DNA from: Stratiolaelaps scimitus
Taxonomy: Eukaryota > Arthropoda > Arachnida > Mesostigmata > Laelapidae
Length of the DNA: 64,000 nt
Assembly (NCBI GenBank): GCA_019614645.1
Contig: JABWDB010000004.1
Location: 11,594,001 to 11,658,000 of the forward strand
Direction of reading: 5' to 3'
Shown piece by piece: positions 1-10,072 of the stretch (position 1 is the stretch's first letter; each line of letters starts with the position of its first letter). The notes under the pieces are model-generated. The model was not told the DNA's origin. It made no database searches and was given only the letters and a program-made list of their open reading frames with translations. Made by a program: the position numbers and the translations under genes.

Positions 1-506
1 TATAGTATGAACGCATCCAGCAATCAGTGACACATGTGCACTAAGCATTTCCGAAACCCCTATAAAAACAACGTGTCAAGTTGTCCCATTTGATGGGACT
101 GTACCATGAGATGCGCGCTCTTCATGCAAAACATATAATTTCGTGACAGCAGACGGAGCAGTCGTGTTGATTGAAGGACCATGCTAATGAAAGTGCCCGC
201 CCAGACAGCGCCGTTCGTCAGCGAAATGACTATGCCCATCGCAGTCCACGATACCTATATTTCCGTTAGCATTGACAGCAAGAGGGCGACGAAACAGGTC
301 TAACGGTTACGGTAAATTTTACAGGGAAGCATGGATGGAAAGGTTTAAATGGGTTTGTAAAGGGATAGCGTTAACACGACATCCGCAGTTTCATTCTTCC
401 CACTGTTAAACCAACATCTTCATCCATTTAACAAGTTTAAGCACGTAACGCTCTATGCGAATTGTAATTTGATGACCTCATCCACGTCATGTTAGGTAAC
501 ACCTAC

Positions 507-682
507 CTTCGGGAACTTGACTATGCCGTCTTTGCCAAGATTCACCTCAAATGAATAGTTAACTTGATTCAAAGGTTCAAAGACTTCTGGAAACGTTTCG
601 GTGAGCTCGCGAAGGTGAGCAAAATAGGCAGCGAGACGATCCAGTGGATCTCCGAAACGATCAACCTGTCCCGTATGTGTAT
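507..682 (-). CDS. Candidate exon, unrecognised
   Basis: Strong acceptor (TTTCTTTGCAG) and donor (GTAGGT at 506) bracket 58 open codons: DTHTGQVDRFGDPLDRLAAY, then FAHLRELTETFPEVFEPLNQ, ending KFPK. Alpha-helical, charged composition typical of real protein, but no family recognised. Confidence 0.3.
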
Positions 683-767
683 CTGCAAAGAAAGACTCGT
701 TTTTTTCTATAAAAGAGAAGCTAAGCAATCAGGTTGCCCAACTTCGTGTAGAGTAGTTTGGACATAC

Positions 768-1001
768 GGCATTGAAAAGAGGACATAACGAGTTTTTGAT
801 GAGCTCAGTTTGAGCCATATCTTTATTACTGATCGTGTGGATGCTGCGCGGATTATGGTGCGTCATATCAAATAAGTAATGAACCATGTTTATACGCAAC
901 TTGGTTTGCTTCAGAGCAGAAATATTATGACGACGGACGATAGTTCCAATCGGTGGCAGATATGTGACATCCTTTCCGGTGAAAACCTCCACCGTAATCG
1001 T
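768..1001 (-). CDS. Candidate exon, unrecognised
   Basis: About 78 open codons from a weak acceptor (TTTTTGAG) to a strong GTATGT donor at 767. It reads TITVEVFTGKDVTYLPPIG and HYLFDMTHHNPRSIHTISN. The next candidate exon (682-507) starts in a different phase, so the two may not be adjacent in one transcript. Confidence 0.25.
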
Positions 1002-1071
1002 CTCAAAAATATTTTTTGAACACCCTCAATCATAAGATCGACTAAAAGAGCCAATAAACGACAGAAATTCG

Positions 1072-1120
1072 AACACAAACTGATTATATATATATATATA
1101 TATATATATCAGTTTGTGTT
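1072..1120. repeat. Palindrome with (TA)n centre
   Basis: AACACAAACTGA (1072-1083) pairs with TCAGTTTGTGTT (1109-1120) around a (TA)12-13 tract. It ends exactly where the 148-bp palindrome begins. Confidence 0.9.
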
Positions 1121-1268
1121 AATAATAACTATGAGACACGTATTTCATGTAGTACTTTACGCTGTCCCATTCCTTTGCCGGCCTTCTATATATATATATA
1201 TAGAAGGCCGGCAAAGGAATGGGACAGCGTAAAGTACTACATGAAATACGTGTCTCATAGTTATTATT
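1121..1268. repeat. Perfect 148-bp palindrome with (TA)8 centre
   Basis: Left arm 1121-1186 and right arm 1203-1268 are exact reverse complements over 66 nt; the 16-nt centre is (TA)8, itself self-complementary. RNA or single-stranded DNA from here would form a very stable hairpin. It abuts another palindrome (1072-1120). No coding sequence inside. Confidence 0.95.
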
Positions 1269-1664
1269 GTCATCGATCAGCGTAGAATTTGTTTATTGAA
1301 CAACACGGTACACTTGAGTGGATCTGCCATTATTTATATATCCATATCAGCCATATTTATCAGCCATATAATAGATATATCGAAGTTAGCGTCTAGAGCT
1401 CCGAGAAAACGATGACGCCAAAAAACTCTTTGGTTGCACACAGCCCTCCTTTCGCCCGTCGTTGAGGAGGAAAAACGTCTTCACATCGGTAAAAAGTATA
1501 CACCCATGCACCATGAACTACTCAGACTTGGAATGGGTTAGTGACAGAATAGTTGAGGCCAAATGTCTATCTGTGTTAAATATGGGTCCTTCGAAAAGGC
1601 GTGCACTAACAATGTAGCCAGAGTTCAAAGCCCTGTGTTTCCAAAACATTACATTTGAACGTGG

Positions 1665-1886
1665 TTTGCATATTACCAGGGATATTATGGTACTGTCAGC
1701 AAGGATGCAAGACACTCCACGCGTCGACGTCCCGCGACCGTTGTGGACAGAATAGTACGAGGTCCCACTCTCGGAGCGAACGTCCACTGGAAAACCATTC
1801 ACGAAAAGACGCAGAGGTCTATGACCTCCGACATTCCCCGGGCGCGCCAAACAGAAAGCACAGCAGGGATCTGGGCACTAGAGAGG
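1665..1886 (-). CDS. Candidate exon, unrecognised
   Basis: Acceptor CCTCTCTAG then about 74 open codons in phase 0, starting CPDPCCAFCLARPG, continuing LRLFVNGFPVDVRSESG and ending CILADSTIISL at a possible donor GTAATATG. A short open segment just upstream (about 2050-1925, ILADGRSIFPANST) may be a preceding exon with a 44-nt intron, but phases disagree for the best donor. No family recognised. Confidence 0.25.
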
Positions 1887-2083
1887 CAAGTTGTCCGAGA
1901 TCCTAGGATATTCAAACTCCTACCACGCCACCTCCTCGGAAGACGCCCGATATATCATACTTGTAGAATTGGCCGGAAAGATGGACCTTCCGTCAGCCAG
2001 GATAGCCGAGCTCTGGCCCAGATACATAATTCCGGATATGCGCCACTAGCATGGACAAAGCCATAGCTCCTTATAACAATCTC

Positions 2084-3068
2084 TCAATGGACATGGGTCC
2101 GTTCAGAAATATCGTGTCGGAATACATAGAACCCAAGCCCAGTCTGCAGACCACATGATTCTGGTGACAATGATGACGTACCAGAACATACATCCGAAAG
2201 ATGCGACGCTTCCGGAAATGAACGCCGCGTCCTGATCAACCGAGTCCCCCTACATGTACAATAATAGTCGATTATTTCATGAAAGCACCCTCCACATTTA
2301 GACTCATCCGTGATTTCGTAAGCCAGGTAGTGTATTAGCAAATTTCCGAAATATCAGTATATATCTCACGCTCTTCCTTGTCCCCGAGGATCGGCCGTAA
2401 GAGGGGTATCGGCTTCAGTGGGTGAGAATCAAAGTCCGTATATATATATATATGCCACAAACAGTAGAACCTAAGCCAGACCGATGACCACCTCGCTTTT
2501 CTCTAAACACAAAAACAGGAAATAAAAGTGGATCCCGCGTTTATGCAGCCCCGGCCAATGACCAACGACTGATGAAAATAGACAAGCAGAAGCATCCGAC
2601 ACGGAACAGATAGGTTCTCAGCAGAGAGCACCTTGGGGGACGAGTACGGGATGCTGGACCACGGCATACGATACCAAAGGTTCGGTTGAGGTGGATTCGC
2701 CGGTTGGGGTGGGGGGGACATGGATTTAGTGGGTTTGTGAGTCACACATTAGCTATATGTAAATTAAGCATTACCGAAACCCCATGAAAAAAGCTTCTCA
2801 GTCTACGGGTTCCACCACATTCTGTGCGGATAATCAAGGTTCCACGAATCGAAGATCAATTGTATCTGTGAATTTCATCGAAACAAACACGTGCGACAGA
2901 TGTCACGCGGATGAATGTGGCCATGCCGGAATACTACGGCAACCGGCGAACACGAGTGGCTAGATTCACATGTATACATACAACCGATTAATATCCATAG
3001 CCACGTCAAATAACATAATATATGAACAGTATCTTAAACCCCTTAAAATCGCCCCTAAAAAACTAACA
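2084..3068. other. No supported gene
   Basis: Short open frames on both strands without consistent splice sites; one minus-strand stretch near 2240-2170 (DSVDQDAAFISGSVASFGC) has an acceptor and a GTACGT donor but no phase-compatible partner. The end near 2741-2800 shows a diverged copy of the window's first 60 bases (AAGCATT-CCGAAACCCC). Confidence 0.4.
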
Positions 3069-3366
3069 TCAGATGTGATTACGGTGTATGAGTGATAAAA
3101 ACTGTTACATATATATATGTAATAGTTTTTGTGCGCGTGCTATCTTCACCCTGTATGTTTGAATAAATTTCAGCGTTTTTGTCACTCGGTAATATGCACA
3201 TTCACGGCTGGTGAAGATAGTACGCGCACGTATACACCGTAATATATATATATATATATTAGGTGAATGTGCATGTCATATATATATATATATATATATA
3301 TAACATGCACATTTACCGCTGGTTTAAACAGCACGCATAAGTATATATATATACTTATGCATTTAT
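3069..3366. repeat. Nested inverted repeats with (TA)n cores
   Basis: Several arms interleave: TTACGGTGTAT (about 3078) with ATACACCGTAA (about 3231); AAAAACTGTTAC with GTAATAGTTTTT across a TA core (3098-3130); GCGCGTGCTATCTTCACC (3133) with GGTGAAGATAGTACGCGC (3211); ATGCACATTCAC (3195) with GTGAATGTGCAT (3263); and GCATAAG around (TA)n at 3341-3361. The block could fold into alternative large structures. Confidence 0.75.
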
Positions 3367-3540
3367 ATAATCATGAGTATATTATAATATAGATATCGGT
3401 ATTTTTAATTGTTCCCGATTCCCCCAGCTATCCCGCAAGCATACACTCAGATACTTTAATAAGCGAAATATGGAATAGCCAGCATTCGATAATAATGGAA
3501 TAAATGGCTAATGACCTCGTCACGAAACCGTTATACTCAC

Positions 3541-5255
3541 TTATTGTTCCAGAGACGTTCAGTCGAGGAGTTCCCGGACATTCAATATATCCATCCAGTT
3601 GTACCGCAGGTGCCACATCACCAATCATCGGTATCATTAAATAAAAATGATTAGAGCGAAGATTTCTAAAGATAATGTGGCCATGCGCTTTAAAACCTGT
3701 GACGTAGCCGAGCCGAATCTGTATAGGGTACGCAGGATATTCGGGACAAGTGTCTGTGAGATCGGGCATTTGAACTGTTAGTCGTGCGTACCCTTTGCTA
3801 CTATTTTTTTGCCGTATATACTCAGTGACGTTCAGCTGGACGCGACCTTGAGGTTCTGCCGGAGAAAGAGAGAGGGAGAAGAGGGCAATAAAAGGAGACC
3901 ACTGATTATTTTTGGAGATGTAGACACGTTGCTGCAAAGCGGTATCGAAATGCAAGTTTAAAGATAATTTAAATTTTGATCTGGAGAAACTTAAGAAGGC
4001 AAACTTCACACAAACTATGATTAGGATTAGATGACATGCACATCATATCATAAAAAAAGCTGACGTTCCGTATGCTAGTTCAGTCGTTGTTCGTTGATTG
4101 TTTCCAACATTCAAGTCAGATTATATATATATAAGTCAGATTATTCTTATATATATAAGTCAGATTATTCTGACCTTGTAAAACAAGGTCAGAATAATCT
4201 GACTTACAACGCTATAAAATTATAGATTAAATGTTTCGAAAAGGGGAGATTATCGGGAACGATGCCGTTCGATTTTCATCAGTTTTTAATACTAGGGCCC
4301 TTTCATATTTGTATGATAATTATGCACTACGTCTTGTTGATATATAAATATTGCTAGCGGAATTCAGTACAGTAGGGAAAATGGGTACACTTACCTTTCT
4401 TACTGAAACACCGTAGATCGCACTGTGTGACGTTTAGCGTGTCAAAGGATAAAGGCTTTTCCTCGAATCTCCTAAAGCCAAGATTGCGTAGAGGAAACAA
4501 CGTTATCTCGTACAGAGTCGAAGGTAGCCAAGGGCTCGTAGTCTGCAGTAGCGCCATAAGTATACATAGCTATGTTAGATACTACTGGATTTTACCCGTA
4601 GGCTTCGATCTCGTATTCTTGATCAATACAGTTGGAGTTCTGAGGCACTGGAGCTACCTGTTACTCTTCCTCGCTCTCGCCTAAAGCTGTCGTTCTCGAC
4701 GTCAGTGCGTTTTGACCAGACCCTCTCTTTGAGCCCTCTTCAGGTTACCCCGTCACTTGAGGCATTCTGGTGCCCACTTGCAGATGTCGAGTCAGTCCCT
4801 TGTATCATAGTTGTCCTGTCATATCCACACAATGATCGCTTAGTTTCCCACTGCAGTTCTCCCATTATCCCCGCGGGAGTTGATACTAAGTTGTTGAGTA
4901 CTTCCATACACAATTTACGATCATACACATTTCGATTCGCACAGTTAACCCACTCACAAATACCCAATTTGATATCAACGTCGATCTTGCCCAAGGCACA
5001 CAGGTCTCGTCTTCTCTCGTAACATCTCACTATGTCAAGAATACAGGCCCAGTTGTCACCAGTGGCTCATTCATTTGTCCCGAGCTTGCGAAGGCGAAGC
5101 AAGCTACTCAACTAACTATGAATTCTCTTCCCAATCATCGCCGTAGCATGACAGCAATGCAAGTAGAGGAGTACCACCCAAAATACGCTTATAATCACCC
5201 ATGTACTGCACACATATGCGAGGAGACATAGTTCCTCACTGTGTTTTAGTAACAT
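3541..5255 (-). CDS. Unrecognised secreted cysteine-rich protein, 5' part (four exons)
   Basis: Exons 5255-5117, 5029-4749, 4542-4395 and 3855-3541 join with consistent phases 1, 0, 1 and leave in phase 1. Exon 1 encodes a signal-peptide-like start: MLLKHSEELC, then a hydrophobic core (VIISVFWVVLLYL) and CCHATA as possible cleavage site. Exon 2 has six cysteines in about 70 residues (CYERRRDLC, ICEWVNC, RKLC, SLC) and a Ser/Thr/Gln-rich end. Exon 3 adds QCDLRC. Exon 4 is a symmetric phase 1-1 exon of 105 codons with a strong polypyrimidine acceptor and a GTGAGTAT donor, containing N-glycosylation sites (NVTE, NSSK, NVSG) and a beta-rich composition, as in extracellular modules. Downstream exons below 3541 were not found. 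I recognise no family. Alternatives: part of a larger receptor, or a young orphan gene. Confidence 0.5.
4112..4206. repeat. Palindrome and reiterated AAGTCAGATTA units
   Basis: Left arm 4157-4179 and right arm 4183-4205 (AAGTCAGATTATTCTGACCT...) are reverse complements around AAA. Two further AAGTCAGATTA copies separated by TA tracts precede it, as if partial duplications of one arm. It lies in the region upstream of exon 4 of the secreted orphan gene (in the intron 4394-3856). Confidence 0.85.
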
Positions 5256-5953
5256 TATATTAGATAATATACGTATATAACGGATAAATGGTGAGAAATG
5301 TCTGACAGGGCAAGAGCAGTCAAAAAAGACGAGTATTCGATCGTATATATAAATCATAGATAATGGAGCGAGAGTATTTTAGAAAATTCGTCCTTATGTG
5401 ACAGAAGTGATATCAACTAATAACTCTTATATTTGTAAAATGAAGCGGGACTATGCACAAGTAAACAAGAAGACAAAAGAAAAGGTTTAGCCACACTTTA
5501 ATTATAAGGACATAACGACGCTTCTCGCTGATTGAATCCACTACCACTACGATCTCTCAACTAATCACTACGTTCTCTCAGTGATCAAAGAATGTGTAGG
5601 GGTTAGTTTTTACAACATCACTCGAGGTGAGGTACATCGGAATACCACGACTTTCCGTTTTATCGATTGCATAAAAAAAAACCATAACATTTAAGACTTG
5701 TTACACTCATTTTAAACGCTTATTTCTACGCTGTGGTTATAAGCTACCGCAGGCAGCTTATACGAGTATTGAGTGCTTTCGCAGTGTATCAAGCCCGGCG
5801 ACAAATCAAGCCGAAATCTGACCATGTTTAACTTTGACTTCATAACACTATTGCCAATGTTTATTACGTTTGGCCAAACTTATTTCTTTGCATGTGCGTG
5901 TCGAGATATGAGCCCAACTCAAATCGTGACATCAAAAAAAGATACCGAGTTAC

Positions 5954-6206
5954 AAATTCTGGTGTCGTTGCTTCCATACCACTCCTTTGTCTGCTCCTGG
6001 CACTTCGTATTGTCCACAGAACTGAAAAGGTTCGGGCTTCTCTTTATCACAGTACCGCAGTATGTAATCAAAATCGTTTGATGTATTAGCAGGTAATGCC
6101 TTGTAAATGACGAGACCGCGCAGATTCGGAGGACCATGGTTGAATTGGACGACATCAGCTCCCGTCGGCACGCTCTCCAATTGCACGTACGCATTTAATG
6201 GAGTAT
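5954..6206 (-). CDS. Candidate exon, beta-rich (fibronectin III-like?) module
   Basis: Open segment with a good acceptor (GGAATTTCAG) just above 6206, starting in phase 1 with DTPLNAYVQLESVPTG and including PPNLRGLVIYKA, FDYILRYCD, FQFCGQYEVPG. It ends at a possible donor GTAACT at 5953. The pattern (VP, PP-N, Y-v-Y, two Cys, a Tyr-rich end) resembles a fibronectin III or receptor module, but this is impression only. It lies upstream of the secreted orphan gene on the same strand; phases do not join it directly. Confidence 0.32.
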
Positions 6207-6245
6207 CTGAAATTCCAGACCGATTTCTAAGTGAACATACGCATT

Positions 6246-6341
6246 CGAAAGTAATATTATTAAGTAATAATATTATTAAGTAATAATATTATTAAAGTAA
6301 TAATATTATTAAGTAATAATATTATTAAAGTAATAATATTC
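6246..6341. repeat. AT-rich tandem repeat
   Basis: About five to six copies of a 15-16 nt unit (TAATAATATTATTAAG with an extra A in some copies). Each unit is itself a near-palindrome. It lies between the candidate exon at 6206 and the plus-strand open frame at 6362. Confidence 0.85.
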
Positions 6342-6361
6342 ACTATTACATTGCATTTGAG

Positions 6362-6670
6362 ATGTCAGTATCACTGCATTTGAGAATGAATGAAGCAAAT
6401 CAATATACAATAGAGAGTATCATTATCGTTAATGAGGACCACACAGAGTTCTCATCAGCGTGCCCGTTTATCACGTTACCCGTACGAAAGGACGACTGCA
6501 GCCAGAAAGATGTAACAGTCACCGTATTGCCAGATGGCGCACTTACGGCCGCCCAGATAAGCGATTACGTGACCGTATGTATCCAATTTCCAGAGTGTTC
6601 AATAGCTGACTACACTAATATCTCATATCAACAAAAGAAAGTTTTCCGTCTCCACGCGAGTATCCACTAA
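6362..6670 (+). CDS. Candidate plus-strand exon, unrecognised
   Basis: An open frame of 102 codons on the strand opposite its neighbours: IIIVNEDHTEFSSACPFITL, DDCSQKDVTVTVLPDG, VTVCIQFPECS. Four cysteines and beta-strand-like patterning suggest an extracellular module. A GTATGT donor lies inside it at about 6577. The minus strand is blocked by stops in all three frames. No partner exons seen. Confidence 0.22.
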   Translation: MSVSLHLRMNEANQYTIESIIIVNEDHTEFSSACPFITLPVRKDDCSQKDVTVTVLPDGALTAAQISDYVTVCIQFPECSIADYTNISYQQKKVFRLHASIH

Positions 6671-7070
6671 CCTTAAATAAATACTATAGATAGTACTAAA
6701 TAAGTAGTAAATAGCACTAATATAGAGTAAGTAATACTGGACGAGAGTTGGACGTAACAATATGTTGACATATGATATGGCTGTGTAGAATAAATAGTTG
6801 TTAGGTGGAAACTGACAGTTGAAGGCAAGGCCGGAGTCCATGTTGACGGCTAACAATAACACAATATTTCGTCCAAGGTAGGCATAGATTATCCAAGACA
6901 CATCACTTGATTTCTGATACCGCATCTCGCACCTACGTCGACTCCTAACCAATCGAAGACAGATACCGTCGAGCCCTCGGGGCTAACGTTTTCACGACCT
7001 ATCGAGATCGTCTTGTTGCTGTGGCTGATTGATAAAGCATCGTTGTTTTATGAGAACAATACACTGATCG

Positions 7071-7166
7071 AAATAAAACACTGACTTTAATCAATGAGTA
7101 CACTTGATCCATGTGTATATATATATATATCAAGTGTACACATTGATTAAAGTCAGCGTTTTATTT
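7071..7166. repeat. Inverted repeat with (TA)n centre
   Basis: Arms 7071-7107 and 7130-7166 pair with only a few mismatches (AAATAAAACACTGACTTTAA against its complement TTAAAGTCAGCGTTTTATTT) around GTGTATATATATATATA. Same design as the 1121-1268 palindrome, but more decayed. Confidence 0.85.
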
Positions 7167-8039
7167 AAGAGAAGAGATTAAGGTGGCCCTGAGAGGTACT
7201 CATAGTAATACCTAAAGGTTAAGAGCTGAGGCCAGTCAGATAGGGGAATAGCTGAGGGTCAGCTCGAACAACTATTATTATATATATATATATTCCAATG
7301 GCACATGAGCGCGTGGTCGTGAAATTCTCCAAAATCATAATCCAAGTAAATTCATCGAGACAAACAATGTATGCTGTTATGCAGAGCGGACCTCCGCCCC
7401 CGGTTACCTACTCTACATTATCTGACAACAAACATGGGCACGATCAGATAAGGCATTAACGCCTGACCACAACCCGAGCGCCTGTGGGTGGGTCGAGAGT
7501 CATCGCTTGGGGACCTATACTATATTTTCCGGGCTGATTCACAGCCAACACTTAATGTCCACGGTACTGCCTTCCTCACTGCTTCATAAGACGGACTCCT
7601 TTAAATAGTTAGGGGACCTAGCTTCTGAGAACCCGCCCCAACCTCCACCCTTCGTGGCTAACACTCTCGATTTTGCCTGATCGAACCGGTGGGTCGACTG
7701 TTTGTCATTTAACTTAGCTACAATAAAAATATTATAATTGTATCAAGTGTGCATAGTACGACGCACAATAATACGGTGCATAGTCATCTTGCACCAAATC
7801 ATAAGAACAATAATAATGGAGAAAATACAGCCTCGTCCCCCTTGTTGTGTAAAATAGCGTTGCGCACCACGCGTACCACGGCCCAAATAAATATCTTCTC
7901 TTGAACGTACCGCATAAATATCTTTAAATCATTCTCCATCGAGAGACCACCGAGAACGGATGTGTGTTTCGTTCGTTAGGTTCTTACTAGCTTTTCGTCT
8001 TATGCAATCTCACCCCTTATCGTACTGGGCACACGCCCG
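7167..8039. other. No supported gene
   Basis: Mixed-composition DNA with a short (TA)n tract at about 7278; no convincing exon, RNA gene or repeat family seen. Confidence 0.4.
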
Positions 8040-8201
8040 CTATACAATTCGACTTATTCCCACCCTCTGCCTAGCGGCGTCTGGATTCCACAGTGGGAAA
8101 TCAACAAATCCCATCTCCTGTTTCCAAAGTCGATCGTCTTCCACGATGCTGTGACATCGAAAGCGAAGAGTCCCTTCTCCCTTATATTTAGCTCCTATTT
8201 G
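8040..8201 (-). CDS. Candidate exon, unrecognised
   Basis: Acceptor CTTCAAATAG then a phase-1 open frame: AKYKGEGTLRFRCHSIVEDD, then RLWKQEMGFVDFPLWNP. It faintly recalls the F-strand/Cys region of an Ig domain but shows no second half. Possible donor near 8040 (GTATAG). Confidence 0.22.
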   Translation of the reverse strand, partial: QIGAKYKGEGTLRFRCHSIVEDDRLWKQEMGFVDFPLWNPDAARQRVGISRIV

Positions 8202-8620
8202 AAGTCTCGTTTCTTTTTATTTAGGGACTCAAGCAGTGGGAGCGGTGGGAGCCAGGACACAGCGGCGTTACGGCTGAAGGCCAAATGTGCTTCTTTGCCG
8301 AGGAAGATATATAGTTCATTAGAGCCTTAAGATCAGCCCTGCTGTCTCTACGGTACAGTTATACTTACAAAAAATAAATAAGTATACCGGTTTTACGCCA
8401 ATGCTTTGATTAATTTCTGGCGGCGAGTCTTTTATTGCATTGAGTTTCCAAAGTATGCTTTTAAAGGTTTTTTAATGTTTATGTGACGTAAAAGTTAAAG
8501 CGATAGGTAGACCGTAAACAATCCGGTAGAGATCAGCTAACAAATACTATATGAATTGAAACATCAGTGACTGACCATATTAATTTCCCGATCAAAAACT
8601 ACCGAGACAAAGTGCATCAC

Positions 8621-8915
8621 CGAGCCCTGTTTTTTATCGAACAATAGGTGAAGATCGGAAATGAGGGGTTCTGTCCAGTTTTCGGGCTGGCCCCTTTGGA
8701 CTTGGTTCCATCCAGATTGCGGGTATTTGCTGGTTGCGGCAAGTCGTTCGTCCAATATGACCTTAAAGTATGTCACCATGCACGAGGGTGGGATGGGAAC
8801 CACCTCCAGTTCCAGTTGGGTATCTCCGCAGGTTTCCGGCCGCCAAAAAGTACAGGCACAGCCCGTGAGGAGGGAGCCGTTTTGCGACGTGTCTTTTGGC
8901 CCCCTTAGTTCTATC
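8621..8915 (-). CDS. Candidate exon, extracellular-type, unrecognised
   Basis: About 98 open codons after an acceptor CTACAG (8916-8921) and before a possible donor GTGATG at 8620. It reads IELRGPKDTSQNG, four cysteines (GCACTFWRPETCG, PSC), then TYFKVILDERLA and WTEPLISDLHLLFDKKQG. A GTAAGT donor at about 8969 marks a possible preceding exon, but the phase match is ambiguous. No family recognised. Both strands have open frames here; the minus frame is preferred for its splice sites and composition. Confidence 0.3.
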
Positions 8916-8969
8916 CTGTAGTTGCTACTCCTCTTGTGCAGTGACAGTAATAGCGAGGTCGTTTACACT

Positions 8970-9650
8970 TACTATCAGCTTTACTGAACGAGGATGGCGG
9001 AGCCAGAGTGTTCCGTCATAAGCTACATTGCGTATGGTTGGTCTTAGCACAGACCCTATGGAACGCCCGCTGTGACTGGCGAGAATTGTCCGCAGACAGG
9101 GCCACATATCTTAACAACCAATTGTCTCCATATCAAGCTCAAGGCTTTACTAAACGAATCCACCATACCAAGTTAAACGCATTCATAGCATATGTTGTAT
9201 TCAAGGCCGCTTGGCGGTGCGTATCTTTGCTTCTCTGCCCTATCTAGGACCTTCCGCATAGCCCTAAGATCATGCTAGTCTGGCAAGAGGGCTTACCTTT
9301 GGTCGATATCAGCCACCAGCCTACGAGTTAGCATATGCTCGAAAGGCTTCAGATCATCTCTTTGGAGATGGTAAGGTGGTCCCTGATGAAGAGTTGGACA
9401 GCGTGCAAGGGAAGTGAGCCTAGCCAGGGAGCTCGGTAGTCTCTGAGATGGCGAATGCTTAATAAATAAGGTAAGTATCGATGTATATATAAATAAATAG
9501 CATACGTGACAATGAGTGTGTAGACTAAGCCAAATGGTTCCCTTTGTTCATTTTCTGAGGCCAAAAATGAAGCTATTGAAGAATACGGCATAAACACAGC
9601 TGTGGTCTGCATGATTCACATCAACATGAGAGCAATCCCGTGCGACTGGG
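8970..9650. other. Fragmentary exon-like frames, not assembled
   Basis: Minus-strand pieces with good donors (GTAAGT near 8969, GTAAGC near 9302) and short open stretches (for example RDDLKPFEHMLTRRLVADID) suggest exons of the same unrecognised gene set, but phases do not give a unique model. Confidence 0.25.
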
Positions 9651-9911
9651 AATGTCTGATTGTTTACTTTACGATCTCGCAATTGTTATACCAACTTGTT
9701 AACCCATATATTTACGTAGTTCAAAGAAAATTACAAATACCTCGAAAACATTCGACATAATCCGAGTTGTCGACGTGAATTTATTCAACAGCACCTCTTA
9801 CATTGTTCATGCTAGTTTGATATCACATGTAAACAGACACTAACAGACTGCCATATGTTATTGCGTCGGTAAAGCCACAGAAGACATGCAATATCCGAAT
9901 CATACCGGTGT

Positions 9912-10072
9912 TGAGGGCCGGCTTCAAATATCCGACAGCTTGTCGTTCATCGGGTCGAAATCAGATCCAGAAGAGTTCGACCCATATGAAAAACCGCAGA
10001 GAATCAGCCACGCCAGTAAGGATTCGGGGAGCGTCAACGGTGTAGACATACTAATGTAATCACTCGTTCGAG
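9912..10072 (-). CDS. Candidate terminal exon with short hydrophobic segment
   Basis: After an acceptor CGACAACAG the frame reads PSRTSDYISMSTPLTLPESL, LAWLILCGFSYG, then an acidic Ser-rich end NDKLSDI-stop. The hydrophobic stretch could be a weak membrane segment. A possible preceding exon (about 10305-10193, two Cys, PPPRTIELING) ends at GTATGT, but its phase does not match. Separate from calpain-7, whose stop is at 11005. Confidence 0.2.

Noticed and set aside
5112..5357. Reading the hydrophobic segment near 5240-5117 as a C-terminal transmembrane exon ending at the stop at 5112
   Set aside because: A GTTAGT donor just before that stop gives phase 1, which fits the next exon exactly; a signal peptide at the start of the secreted orphan gene explains it better.
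8040..8201. Assignment to the beaten-path Ig family
   Set aside because: Only a short LRFRCHSIV-like stretch fits; no second Ig half or other family signature nearby.
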